Made by a program: the position numbers and the translations under genes
Shown here: piece after piece, positions 1-7,302 of the stretch
Position numbering within the stretch: position 1 is the first letter of the stretch
Layout: each line of letters begins with the position of its first letter
DNA from: CAYSHJ01 sp964589725
GTDB taxonomy: Bacteria; Planctomycetota; Planctomycetia; Planctomycetales; Planctomycetaceae
Assembly (NCBI GenBank): GCA_964589725.1
Contig: CAZPUJ010000689.1
Location: forward strand, 1-22,986
Length of the DNA: 22,986 nt
Direction: 5' to 3'
Notes under the pieces: model-generated
Database searches by the model: none
What the model saw: only the letters and a program-made list of their open reading frames with translations
Told to the model about the DNA's origin: nothing

Positions 1-1070
1 TCATCGGCCGTGTCGAGCAACGCTCGTTCGGCGTCGATCTTTGTCGTCGCATACAGCGACACCGGATTCAGCGATGATTCCTCGGTCATGATCTCGTTCG
101 AGTCGCCATAAACGCTGCAGGTCGAGGCAAATACGAACTTCGACACGCCGTTGGCTTTGGCCAACAGCGCCATCATTTTGGCCGCCGCGTAATTCACGGC
201 AATGGTCGTATCGCGATCAAGAGCACAGGCCGGATCGCCGACAATCGCGGCCAAGTGACAGACCGCGTCCATGCCGCGCAGAGCACGCGAGGCATCCTCC
301 ACGTTGCGGAAGTCGCCCTTCATGACCTCCAGACGCGGATGATCGATCGCGCTTTCCAGCGAGTCGGTTCCGAAGAGCTCCAGATCGAGCACCCGCACGC
401 GGTATCCGGCGTCGAGAAGTTGGCGAGTCAGAATCGAACCGATATAACCCGCTCCGCCGACGACCAGCACGTCTTCTATCTTCGTCGCCACCGCCTCGCC
501 GCGAGCGACAACTCGAAAATGCGATCCGACGATCATGCGCGAATATCGACTCGAAACCACCACGGCACAGAGCAAAGTCCAAGCGGGAATTCCGACTTCC
601 AACGTGGCTTGAGCTTTGTTGAACGCAAACGCACCGAGCACTAAATGCCCAATCAGGCCGATCGCACACGCCAGCAAGACCGCCTTCAGCCGCTGCGTGA
701 TGCAAGCACACGGCACCGGCTTATAGAGTCCGGTGAGAGCGAACAACGTCACGGCGGACAGCCCAAACCACCCGGCATTCATCAAGTAGGTCGCGTTGAC
801 TTTCTCGAACAAGGTGCTGATCGGGTTGTCCCAACTCACGCCGCCGATCGCAAGTAGTCGCACGACGGCCGCCATCACCAGCACGGCATTTGCCACCGCA
901 AAATCCACGAGCACTCGCAGCACGAGTTGATTCGACGTCGTCGTGCCGAACAGGCGTTCCCAGACTTTCTCTACGAACTGCCGAGTCTCGGGCGTCGCGA
1001 CTGGTTGGAACACCTTCAAGGGAAGTCCACTGCCAGCCAATCCGGGTTGTGTGAGGCACCCTTGCGACAT
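1..1070 (-). CDS. Membrane-anchored NAD-dependent sugar epimerase/dehydratase (extended SDR), 3' end outside window
   Basis: The gene starts at ATG 1070 and stays open for 356 codons to the left edge. An AAGGAG ribosome site at 1077-1082, six bases upstream, supports the start. Residues 1-45 are a soluble leader. About residues 48-75, 98-117, 127-150 and 160-174 form four likely membrane helices. From residue 200 an extended short-chain dehydrogenase fold begins: VLVVGGAGYIGS (GxxGxxG at 205-211), CHLAAIVGDPACAL near 271-284, FASTCSVYG near 314-322, and the catalytic pair Y340/K344 (YATTK). These are typical of NDP-sugar epimerases/dehydratases, which act through an NAD-bound keto intermediate. 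The membrane domain plus SDR recalls the WbpM/CapD layout, but the SDR part lacks the CapD-type active site and looks more like a GalE-type epimerase. The substrate is unknown. An NDP-sugar for surface polysaccharide is likely, given the aminotransferase upstream. Confidence 0.85.
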   Translation of the reverse strand, partial: MSQGCLTQPGLAGSGLPLKVFQPVATPETRQFVEKVWERLFGTTTSNQLVLRVLVDFAVANAVLVMAAVVRLLAIGGVSWDNPISTLFEKVNATYLMNAGWFGLSAVTLFALTGLYKPVPCACITQRLKAVLLACAIGLIGHLVLGAFAFNKAQATLEVGIPAWTLLCAVVVSSRYSRMIVGSHFRVVARGEAVATKIEDVLVVGGAGYIGSILTRQLLDAGYRVRVLDLELFGTDSLESAIDHPRLEVMKGDFRNVEDASRALRGMDAVCHLAAIVGDPACALDRDTTIAVNYAAAKMMALLAKANGVSKFVFASTCSVYGDSNEIMTEESSLNPVSLYATTKIDAERALLDTAD

Positions 1071-1586
1071 CGTATACTCCTTCACCGACTGCGCGTCTCT
1101 GAGGGAATCTGACCTGGGCCATTGAGGCGGCCGCTGAGATTCGGACCGACGGCGATGTCTCGTGGCCGAAGACCGGCTCCGAGACGAGGCCTCTCCTACT
1201 CAGCTTTTTCGGTCAGGCACAGTCGGGAAGATGAGCGGATTTTGACGATGAGACGGGAGTTTTAGATTTCGCGAAGTTTTCCGGTTCGAAGTCCCGCATT
1301 TAGAGCCATCGCTGGTCTACCTTGCACTGCCAAGTTTGACACATTTGCGAGACAGTCACACTAACCCGAAGCGTAAGCGAGGACTGAGGTAAGAGTCCCT
1401 CGCTTACGCTTCGGGTTAGTGTCAGACTTGGCCCCGTGCGGTATCGCTTATGCGCGCCGTGTGCGCAATTTGTCCCGTTTCCCCCGATGCGGAGGAGAGG
1501 GAGCAAGGTTGCGGGCGAAGTCCGTGTTAAGCGGTTGCATCAGAGCCGCTTCAATGCGGGACTACGGACTTGCGCGAACTGGCAAC
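1071..1586. other. Intergenic region between aminotransferase and membrane SDR genes
   Basis: This 516-bp stretch holds the leader of the SDR gene (ribosome site 1077-1082) and one long perfect inverted repeat (1358-1422). I see no supported gene here. The short ORFs crossing it have no recognisable family, and one on the minus strand simply translates the inverted repeat. The gap could carry a separate promoter for the SDR gene, but I could not place -35/-10 boxes with confidence. Confidence 0.6.
1358..1422. repeat. Perfect 25-bp inverted repeat (planctomycete-type interspersed palindrome, family A)
   Basis: The arms at 1358-1382 and 1398-1422 are exact reverse complements and flank a 15-base loop. 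The core of the left arm is ACTAACCCGAAGCGTAAGCG. In translation the arms read SLTLRVS and TLTRSVSEG, strings that recur in small spurious ORFs of planctomycete genomes, so this is probably a dispersed element. It lies 165 bp beyond the aminotransferase stop codon. It has no T-tract, so a terminator role is possible but unproven. Confidence 0.8.
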
Positions 1587-2840
1587 TCACGCCGCTTTGG
1601 TTTGCGGCATCAACGATCGTTGTGTCGCATGCTGCATCACTTTGGCCACCGCTCGAGTGGTGTCTTCCATATCCGGTTCGTTCAGAGTCGGATGCACGAC
1701 GAACATCAAACTGGTCTCGGAGAGTTGCCTGGCATTCGGCAATCGCTGCACTGGCTGAAGGCCCGGGCCTTCAAAGGCTTTCTCCACATAGATTTCACAA
1801 CAGACACCGCTGCCGCATGACAGGCCCTCCTTTTGCAAAGCCTTCACGATCAGGTCGCGCGACCAGCCGCCTTGCAACAACTCGGGCCGAATGAAGGCGT
1901 AGTGCTTGTAGTAACTGTGGGAGCAGTCGCGGTGGGGAGTCGCCGTGCGAATGCCGGAGACGTGACTGAGTGCATCATCCAACACGGCCGCGTTGCGTCG
2001 GCGAGCTTTCACCCAGTCCGGCAGCTCGCGCAGAGCAACGCGGCCGATCGCGGCTTGCATCTCGGTCATGCGCCAGTTCGTGCCCAGCGATTCGTGAGTC
2101 CACTTGAAGATCGTGGGATGCTCGCGGTTGTAGACGGCATCCCAGTTCTTGCCGTGATCCTTGTAACTCCAGGCGCGCTCCCACAAGTCTTTGCGGTTCA
2201 TGGTGAGCAGGCCACCTTCGCCACCGGTCGTGATGATCTTGTCCTGACAGAACGAAAACGCGCCGACGTGTCCGATCGATCCCACCGGTCGTCCCTTGTA
2301 CGTGGCTCCGTGAGCCTGCGCGCAGTCCTCGATGACAGACAGGCCGCGATCGCGAGCCAAGTCCATGATCGGGTCCAGATCGCACGGCCAGCCCGCAATA
2401 TGCACCGGAATGATCGCTTTGGCTCGCGACGTCATCGCGTGCTCGATGGTTTGGGCCGTGAGGTTGCCGCTGATCGGATCGACATCCGCGAAGATCGGTC
2501 GAGCCCCACGAGCCCACACCGCGCTGGCGGTTGCGATAAACGTCCGCGGCGGAACGATCACGTCGTCTCCCGGACCGATGCCCAAAGCGTGCAACGCCAA
2601 CTCAATCGCCAACGTGCCATTCGCCACGGAGACCGCGTGCTGACAATCGACGGCGGTGGCGAACTCCTTTTCGAACTGGCGGCACTCCTGGCCGGTCCAG
2701 TAATTCACCTTGCCCGATCGCAGCACCGCCTGCACCGCCTCACACTGAGCGTCGTCAAACACAGGCCACGGCGCGAACGGCTTCGATCGCACCGCCACGC
2801 CGCCATCCATTGCGAGAACTTCCAGTTTGCTCGTCGTCAT
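1587..2840 (-). CDS. DegT/DnrJ/EryC1/StrS family PLP-dependent aminotransferase
   Basis: This 417-residue protein is full length for the sugar aminotransferase family (fold type I, PLP-dependent, cytoplasmic). Visible landmarks are NYWTGQECRQFEKEFA near 46-61, VSVANGTLAIELALHALG near 70-87, VIVPPRTFIATASAV near 94-108, VIEDCAQAHGATYKG near 169-183, and FSFCQDKIITTGGEGG, in which K201 is the expected PLP-binding lysine. Members convert NDP-keto-sugars to amino sugars, usually with glutamate as donor. A longer reading from 2894 would overlap the end of the upstream ketoacyl synthase gene. ATG 2840 is preferred because AAAGGA (2848-2853) lies seven bases upstream and it leaves a 20-bp gap. It probably shares a transcript with the ACP and ketoacyl synthase genes. 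Its exact substrate cannot be read from sequence, and some relatives act on non-sugar ketones. Confidence 0.92.
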   Translation of the reverse strand: MTTSKLEVLAMDGGVAVRSKPFAPWPVFDDAQCEAVQAVLRSGKVNYWTGQECRQFEKEFATAVDCQHAVSVANGTLAIELALHALGIGPGDDVIVPPRTFIATASAVWARGARPIFADVDPISGNLTAQTIEHAMTSRAKAIIPVHIAGWPCDLDPIMDLARDRGLSVIEDCAQAHGATYKGRPVGSIGHVGAFSFCQDKIITTGGEGGLLTMNRKDLWERAWSYKDHGKNWDAVYNREHPTIFKWTHESLGTNWRMTEMQAAIGRVALRELPDWVKARRRNAAVLDDALSHVSGIRTATPHRDCSHSYYKHYAFIRPELLQGGWSRDLIVKALQKEGLSCGSGVCCEIYVEKAFEGPGLQPVQRLPNARQLSETSLMFVVHPTLNEPDMEDTTRAVAKVMQHATQRSLMPQTKAA

Positions 2841-2847
2841 GTCGGAT

Positions 2848-2853
2848 TCCTTT
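2848..2853 (-). promoter_or_regulatory. Ribosome binding site that fixes the aminotransferase start
   Basis: AAAGGA on the minus strand lies seven bases before ATG 2840. It supports that start over the in-frame upstream ATG at 2894, which lies inside the preceding gene. Confidence 0.6.
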
Positions 2854-2860
2854 CCGAGGT

Positions 2861-3892
2861 CTAAACACTCCAGCGCAGCATTGTCGCTCCCCACGAATAT
2901 CCGACGCCGAAGCCGACCAGCATGAGCCGGTCACCGGGCTTGAGCCGGCCGGCGGAATGAGCTTCTTTCAGAGCGATCGGAATCGTCGAGGAGACTGTGT
3001 TGCCGCAGTGACTCATCGAAACGTAAAAACGGTCCGCCGGGATTTGGATCTTATCCCTCAGGTGCCGCAGCATGTATTCATTGGCTTGGTGGAACACGAA
3101 CAAGTCGAAGTCGTCGAACGTCAGCCCGGTGCGATCGAGCATCGCCTGCACGAGGTCCGGAACCGCTTCCAGCGTGAAGAGGAAAATCTCCGGACCGTTC
3201 ATGTAGAGAGTGGGCGGCGCGAGCACATGTTCGTCGGCGTCTTCCACTCCGCCGCCGCTGGCGAATCCCGCGATGGGACACCGCATGCCGCCGGTCTGCA
3301 CGATCAGGTTTTTCGCTCCCTTGCCGTCGGTACCGTAAACGAACGGGCCGATCGCCGGCGGCTCACCAGGCGTGACTTCATCCGCTTGAATCAACGTCGC
3401 CGCGGCGGCATCGCCAAACAGCGTTCGCACCGACATGTCCTGCGGCGTGATGAACTTCGAGTACGTCTCGGCCGTGATCAACAGCACGTTGCGAGCTTGT
3501 CCAGTTTCGATCAAGCCCTTGGCGAGGCCCAGTCCGTAGACGAATCCCGAACAGCCAAGATTGAAATCCAGCGCCCCGCAACTGGTCCGCAAGCCGAGCC
3601 GTTGTTGCAGCAAGCAAGCCGTCGTCGGCAGGAAATAGTCGGGGGACTGAGTACACAAAAACAAATAGTCGATGTCCTCGGGCTGGCAAGCTCCCGACTC
3701 AAACAGTTTTTGCGCGGCTTTGACGGCCAAATCCGAAGACAGCTCCTCCTCTCCCGAGATGCGACGTTCTTCGATGCCGGTTTTGTTTTGAATCTTCGTT
3801 GGCGACCAGTTGGGCGCGACCTCGCTAAGCTGGCTGTTGTTCAGCACGCGCGCTGGCAAGTAGTACTCAATGGCCTTCAGAATCGCTTGCAT
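2861..3892 (-). CDS. 3-oxoacyl-ACP synthase III (KAS III/FabH-like)
   Basis: This 343-residue protein has the length and layout of thiolase-fold KAS III enzymes. The catalytic triad is visible: C114 in NLGCSGFVYGL, H268 in VFHQANEYML, and N298 in SHCGNTVSSTIPIAL. Other family marks are TGIEERRI near 38-45, TLFGDAAAATLI near 157-168, and the C-terminal GFGVGYSWGATMLRW. FabH proper condenses acyl-CoA with malonyl-ACP to start fatty acid synthesis, while relatives start polyketides or transfer acyl groups. The gene lies 55 bp behind an ACP gene and 20 bp before a sugar-type aminotransferase, so a dedicated secondary pathway is more likely than housekeeping fatty acid synthesis. That is inference. 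The ribosome site before ATG 3892 is weak. Confidence 0.92.
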   Translation of the reverse strand: MQAILKAIEYYLPARVLNNSQLSEVAPNWSPTKIQNKTGIEERRISGEEELSSDLAVKAAQKLFESGACQPEDIDYLFLCTQSPDYFLPTTACLLQQRLGLRTSCGALDFNLGCSGFVYGLGLAKGLIETGQARNVLLITAETYSKFITPQDMSVRTLFGDAAAATLIQADEVTPGEPPAIGPFVYGTDGKGAKNLIVQTGGMRCPIAGFASGGGVEDADEHVLAPPTLYMNGPEIFLFTLEAVPDLVQAMLDRTGLTFDDFDLFVFHQANEYMLRHLRDKIQIPADRFYVSMSHCGNTVSSTIPIALKEAHSAGRLKPGDRLMLVGFGVGYSWGATMLRWSV

Positions 3893-3947
3893 GTGAGCAA
3901 GTCTCGACGGGAGTTTGGCTGAGGCGACAGGATAGCCACACCAACCC

Positions 3948-4196
3948 TCAAGCCGCCATCTTGGCCGGGGTCAGCTCCAATTCCACGGCCTGCATCAGAT
4001 CCACGACCGTCTGGCACTTCAGAATGGTGTTGGGAGCCACCGTCACGCCGAACTGCTCGTCGATCATCGCGATCAAACCGATGAATGTCAGTGAGCTCCA
4101 GCCTGGAATGTTCTGCAACACGGAGGTGTCGTGGATGGCGCCGGCATCGAGCTCGAACAGCTCGTGCAACGCGGCCAGAAAGTCTGGCTTGCACAT
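3948..4196 (-). CDS. Acyl carrier protein (phosphopantetheine-binding)
   Basis: This small acidic protein of 82 residues has the size and pattern of stand-alone acyl carrier proteins. The likely 4'-phosphopantetheine attachment serine is S35 in PGWSSLTFIGLI, followed by AMIDEQFGVTVAP, the usual helix after the site. The residue before the attachment serine is usually Asp (DSL), but here it is Ser (SSL), an uncommon variant. ATG 4196 is chosen over a reading 23 codons longer because AGGAG lies eight bases before it and the extra N-terminal segment is proline/serine-rich and unlike any ACP. It presumably carries the acyl chain for the ketoacyl synthase encoded directly downstream. Confidence 0.85.
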   Translation of the reverse strand: MCKPDFLAALHELFELDAGAIHDTSVLQNIPGWSSLTFIGLIAMIDEQFGVTVAPNTILKCQTVVDLMQAVELELTPAKMAA

Positions 4197-4366
4197 GAGG
4201 TCGCTCCTGAATTGGCCCGGAGGATCGGGAGACGGGGAAGGTGAGATGCGAGAGGGTCTGGACAAAAGGCGAACCCACCGCCGCGTGAGGAAAGTCTTCA
4301 GCCGTGACAGTCCACCAAAAGGCGGCGGCTTGTATCAGACGCGGCAAAACCCGGCAACATGAGTTC

Positions 4367-5917
4367 TCAGCGCCCCGATGATGACGGCCTGGCCATGAAC
4401 AACAAAAGCTGCAGGATCAGAAATAAGATCAACGGGGCGATCCAGGCAAGCCGCAGAATTCGCAGGACCGTTTCCCAGACGGAGCTCTTCGGCGGCGCGA
4501 GCTGCGTGCGATGATCGGCGGCGACGACCCTCAATTCATGCAAGCGTTCCACCACCTGAACGCGACGGCGCTGATCCAGCTCCGAGCTCGGTGGATCGGA
4601 GGTCGGCTCGACAAAGACCGACTTCGGCTCGTCGGTCAGTCGCCGCGCGATCCCGGCCAACCGCGATTGACCTTCGATCGTCAGCACGGCCGTGTGTCGT
4701 TCAAAGTCGGTTTCCTGAAGCAACAGGCCCAGCGATGCCGCCTCACGAACATTGTGGTCGCGCGCGTCGAGCAACGATCCCAAACCTAGCAGACCCAACA
4801 TGAGCACGAGCGTGAGCAACAACAGTCCACAACCGATCGCGGTCATTTGCGTTTTGAACTGCGACCGCTCAGACAAGGCTTCGAAGTGCAAGTCGATCGT
4901 CCGCCGCCGCCGCACTGACCGGCGAGCGGCATCCAAGACATCGAACGTTCGCACGGCGTCCGACCAGTCCGGCCGATTTGCCTCGCCACGACAGGCCGCG
5001 ACGAATAGTTCGATCAATTGACGTGCGGCTGGCCGCTCGTCGTGTGATCTCTCGATGGTGACCAAACCGCTTTCAGCTTCAACGGTCAATTTCCACCGAC
5101 GTTCGATGCCGCGTCGTGCGATCCAAGTGGCGTCAGCCAAATTTGATCCCGCCAGCGTCAACGTCGCCTGCGAGCAGCCCTCCATCACTTGTCCCGATCG
5201 CAGCGCCGTCACTTGGTCGTAATTGCCTCCCAACCAACGCAGCGCATCAACGTCCGGCAACATCGCTTCTTCGATCTCATCGTCGGCGAGCAGCGACTTA
5301 TTGCCGTCCGCTCCGCTCTCCGCTCCGTCCCCGTTCTCGGGTCCCCTCGCCCCGCCGGAGAGAGTTTTGTCTGGTCCCCTCTCCCCGCCGGGGTGAGGGT
5401 GAGGGTGAGGGTGAGGAGTTTCCCGATCCTCCCTGCTCTCATTCGCGTTCGACCACGGTACCTCGACATCAATCTGCATTCGCCGCACTTTTCCTAACTC
5501 GCGCGCTGCGAGCCGTTGCGACAACGCCAACAATTCCACGTCCCCGCGATGCACGAACGCCGGCATAAGGACGACTTGCGAGTCGTCGCGGATCAATGAC
5601 AACTCGTAGCCGCACGCCCAGCCGAACTCGGCTTTGGGCACGATCAACAGTGGCTTGCCGGACATCGCCAGTTGCTTGGCCGCCGTCTGAATCTCCTCGC
5701 TGTCCCCCGCAACGATGACCGCTTCGATATTGCTGTCGGTCAACAAATCTTCCCACCGAGCCAAGTAGGACGGATCGCCAATCCGTCCAAACAAATTCTC
5801 CATCATCGGCAATCGTCGGTCCGCCAAAGCGGCTCGCTGCACGTTGTGCCCGCCTGCGAGCGCGGCCTCCAGCAGCGGACGCGCGACCGGATCGTCGCCG
5901 AGCAATGCGAAGTTCAT
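4367..5917 (-). CDS. Gfo/Idh/MocA-like oxidoreductase domain fused to two C-terminal membrane segments
   Basis: The N-terminus MNFALLGDDPVARPLLEAAL resembles the nucleotide-binding start of Gfo/Idh/MocA proteins. A later LPDVDALRWLGGNYDQVTAL (about 220-239) matches the family's C-terminal domain. The usual EKP motif is not intact: the matching stretch reads GKPLLIVPKAE (87-97). The protein may therefore be a degenerate or non-catalytic member. Residues 168-205 form a low-complexity linker (four His-Pro pairs, then Gly/Asp-rich) encoded by a DNA repeat. Likely membrane helices are 358-383 and 484-508, separated by a loop of about 100 residues, so the oxidoreductase part is probably anchored in the membrane. 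The gene overlaps mtnA by ATGA (5914-5917), implying translational coupling. Function and substrate are unknown. Confidence 0.75.
   Translation of the reverse strand: MNFALLGDDPVARPLLEAALAGGHNVQRAALADRRLPMMENLFGRIGDPSYLARWEDLLTDSNIEAVIVAGDSEEIQTAAKQLAMSGKPLLIVPKAEFGWACGYELSLIRDDSQVVLMPAFVHRGDVELLALSQRLAARELGKVRRMQIDVEVPWSNANESREDRETPHPHPHPHPGGERGPDKTLSGGARGPENGDGAESGADGNKSLLADDEIEEAMLPDVDALRWLGGNYDQVTALRSGQVMEGCSQATLTLAGSNLADATWIARRGIERRWKLTVEAESGLVTIERSHDERPAARQLIELFVAACRGEANRPDWSDAVRTFDVLDAARRSVRRRRTIDLHFEALSERSQFKTQMTAIGCGLLLLTLVLMLGLLGLGSLLDARDHNVREAASLGLLLQETDFERHTAVLTIEGQSRLAGIARRLTDEPKSVFVEPTSDPPSSELDQRRRVQVVERLHELRVVAADHRTQLAPPKSSVWETVLRILRLAWIAPLILFLILQLLLFMARPSSSGR
5339..5414. repeat. 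Interspersed repeat inside the Gfo-like gene (family B)
   Basis: Two near-identical 19-base units, GGTCCCCTC(G/T)CCCCGCCGG at 5340-5358 and 5373-5391, are followed by four tandem copies of GGGTGA (5391-5414). On the coding strand the hexamers give His-Pro pairs. The unit looks like the CCCTCACC/CCCCGCCGG-type intergenic repeats common in planctomycetes. It keeps the reading frame of the host gene. Confidence 0.75.
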
Positions 5918-7065
5918 GGCGCGGCTCCCAGGATCGTGCGAATGCCTGCTTCCGACACCGGACGGATCACGCCTCGCTCCGTGATGATCGCCGAGATCAA
6001 CTCGACGGGAGTCACATCGAACGCGGGATTGAACACGTCGATGCCATCCGGTGCGATCTGTTGCGCGAAGTAGCGAGTGATTTCTTCGCGCGAACGCTCT
6101 TCGATCGGAATCAATTCGCCGTGTGACAGAGACAGATCAAACGTGTTCGACGGCGCGGCGACGTAAAACGGAATGCCGTGAGCCTTCGCCAACTGCGCCA
6201 CCGAGTACGTGCCGATTTTGTTAGCGGTGTCGCCATTCGCGGCGATCCGATCTGCGCCGACGACCACCGCTTGCACGCGACCTTGCCGCATGACCCAACC
6301 CGCCATTGAGTCGCAAATCAGTGTGACCGGTACGCCATGTTGTTGCAGTTCCCAAGCGGTGAGTCGCGCGCCCTGCAACAACGGCCGAGTCTCGTCCGCG
6401 AACACGCGCAGTCGCTTGCCGCTCGCGACCGCCGCGTAAATCACGGCCAATGCGGTCCCGTCGCCGGCTGTTGCAAGTCTTCCCGCGTTGCAATGAGTCA
6501 GCACCGCATCGCCGTCTTTCAGCAATTCCGCCCCGTGCCGACCAATCGCCGCACACATCGTGCGGTCTTCGGCTTCGATCTGTTTGGCTTCGTCTAGCAA
6601 CGCCGCGAGAACCTCGGTCGGTGACGCGAAGGGCATGCGCTCGGCCACGCGACGCTGCCGGTTCAGCGCCCAAGACAAATTCACCGCCGTCGGTCGGCTC
6701 CCGCCGAGATGCTCGATGATTTGCGCGAGTCGCCCGTTGAAGTCAGCTCGATTGCCGCGCGCCGATTCGCGCACACCCAGCACGACCCCGTAAGCCGCCG
6801 CCACACCGATCGCCGGAGCACCACGCACGCGCAACGATTGGATCGCCTCGAAGACCGCCTCGACTGACGGACATTCAACGACTTTGACCTCCGTCGGCAA
6901 CAGCGTTTGATCCAGCAACCGCAGGGTTCCGTCGACACCACTGAGCCATTCGACGACGGGAGTGAGCTTTTCATTCGCGGGTCTCTTGTTCCCAAGCACC
7001 TCGTTCCCAAGCTCTTGCTTGGGAACTTGATCCTGCGAAGCTCCGCTTCCCGATTCAGTCGGCAC
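5914..7065 (-). CDS. mtnA: S-methyl-5-thioribose-1-phosphate isomerase
   Basis: MtnA converts 5-methylthioribose-1-phosphate to 5-methylthioribulose-1-phosphate in the methionine salvage pathway (cytoplasmic). Signature segments are SLRVRGAPAIGVAAAYG near 77-93, LTHCNAGRLATAGDGTAL near 189-206 with the expected catalytic C192, DETRPLLQGARLTAWEL near 224-240, and GADRIAANGDTANKIGTY near 270-287 with the expected catalytic D272. The start is GTG 7065 with AAGGA about nine bases upstream. The core enzyme begins near residue 36 (PVVEWLSG). Residues about 14-30 (VPKQELGNEVLGNKRPA) translate a palindromic DNA repeat, giving an unusual N-terminal extension. The last bases overlap the downstream gene. 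Related eIF2B-like isomerases are an alternative, but the motif set fits MtnA well. Confidence 0.95.
   Translation of the reverse strand: MPTESGSGASQDQVPKQELGNEVLGNKRPANEKLTPVVEWLSGVDGTLRLLDQTLLPTEVKVVECPSVEAVFEAIQSLRVRGAPAIGVAAAYGVVLGVRESARGNRADFNGRLAQIIEHLGGSRPTAVNLSWALNRQRRVAERMPFASPTEVLAALLDEAKQIEAEDRTMCAAIGRHGAELLKDGDAVLTHCNAGRLATAGDGTALAVIYAAVASGKRLRVFADETRPLLQGARLTAWELQQHGVPVTLICDSMAGWVMRQGRVQAVVVGADRIAANGDTANKIGTYSVAQLAKAHGIPFYVAAPSNTFDLSLSHGELIPIEERSREEITRYFAQQIAPDGIDVFNPAFDVTPVELISAIITERGVIRPVSEAGIRTILGAAP
7003..7026. repeat. Palindromic repeat inside the mtnA N-terminus (family C)
   Basis: GTTCCCAAGC (7003-7012) and GCTTGGGAAC (7017-7026) pair perfectly around a four-base loop. 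A further partial copy (GTTCCCAAGC, 6988-6997) lies just before it. Read in the mtnA frame it encodes PKQELGNE, a string seen in many planctomycete spurious ORFs. A second copy lies at 7274-7291. Confidence 0.8.
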
Positions 7066-7132
7066 GGCGTTGTCCTTATGTGCGGGCTTAGATTCGTTCC
7101 CTAGTCCTCAAACAAGCGAAGTCCTGCACCCC

Positions 7133-7243
7133 CCACCGACCTTGCGTCGGTGGCTCGCGGGTTTTTGCACTACCATCCAGATCACGCGAAAGCGCGCGGT
7201 CCGTAGTGCAAAATCCCGCGAGCCACTGGGGCAAGCCCAGTGG
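7133..7243. repeat. Nested composite palindrome between tatC and mtnA (family D)
   Basis: Two outer hairpins (7133-7153 and 7223-7243) have 8-bp stems and complementary five-base loops (CTTGC and GCAAG). They bracket a long inverted repeat whose 22-base arms, 7151-7172 and 7204-7225, match at 21 of 22 positions. The whole 40-base halves also pair with each other. The two outer stems differ at three positions, yet each keeps full pairing. It lies in the 237-bp gap between tatC and mtnA, so it could form structure in their shared transcript. Confidence 0.8.
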
Positions 7244-7273
7244 GGTCGCATGTCCGAGGCCTCGTTGCTCGTT

Positions 7274-7291
7274 TCCAAGCTCCTGCTTGGG
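7274..7291. repeat. Second copy of the CCAAGC/GCTTGG palindrome (family C)
   Basis: CCAAGC (7275-7280) and GCTTGG (7285-7290) flank the loop TCCT, with a possible wobble pair outside. It resembles the copy at 7003-7026 but is less complete. It lies just beyond the tatC stop codon and could affect the end of that transcript. Confidence 0.6.
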
Positions 7292-7302
7292 AGCCAGGCG
7301 GT

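Noticed and set aside
217..711. Minus-strand 164-residue ORF
   Set aside because: It is out of frame with the membrane-SDR gene on the same strand, whose frame shows clear SDR motifs. This one has none and is Arg/Ser-rich.
1833..2864. Plus-strand ORF of 343 residues
   Set aside because: It is antisense to the well-supported aminotransferase gene, with Arg/His/Val-rich shadow composition and no family motif.
2810..3922. Plus-strand ORF of 370 residues
   Set aside because: It is antisense to the ketoacyl synthase III gene, whose catalytic Cys, His and Asn are all in place. The plus-strand product has no recognisable features.
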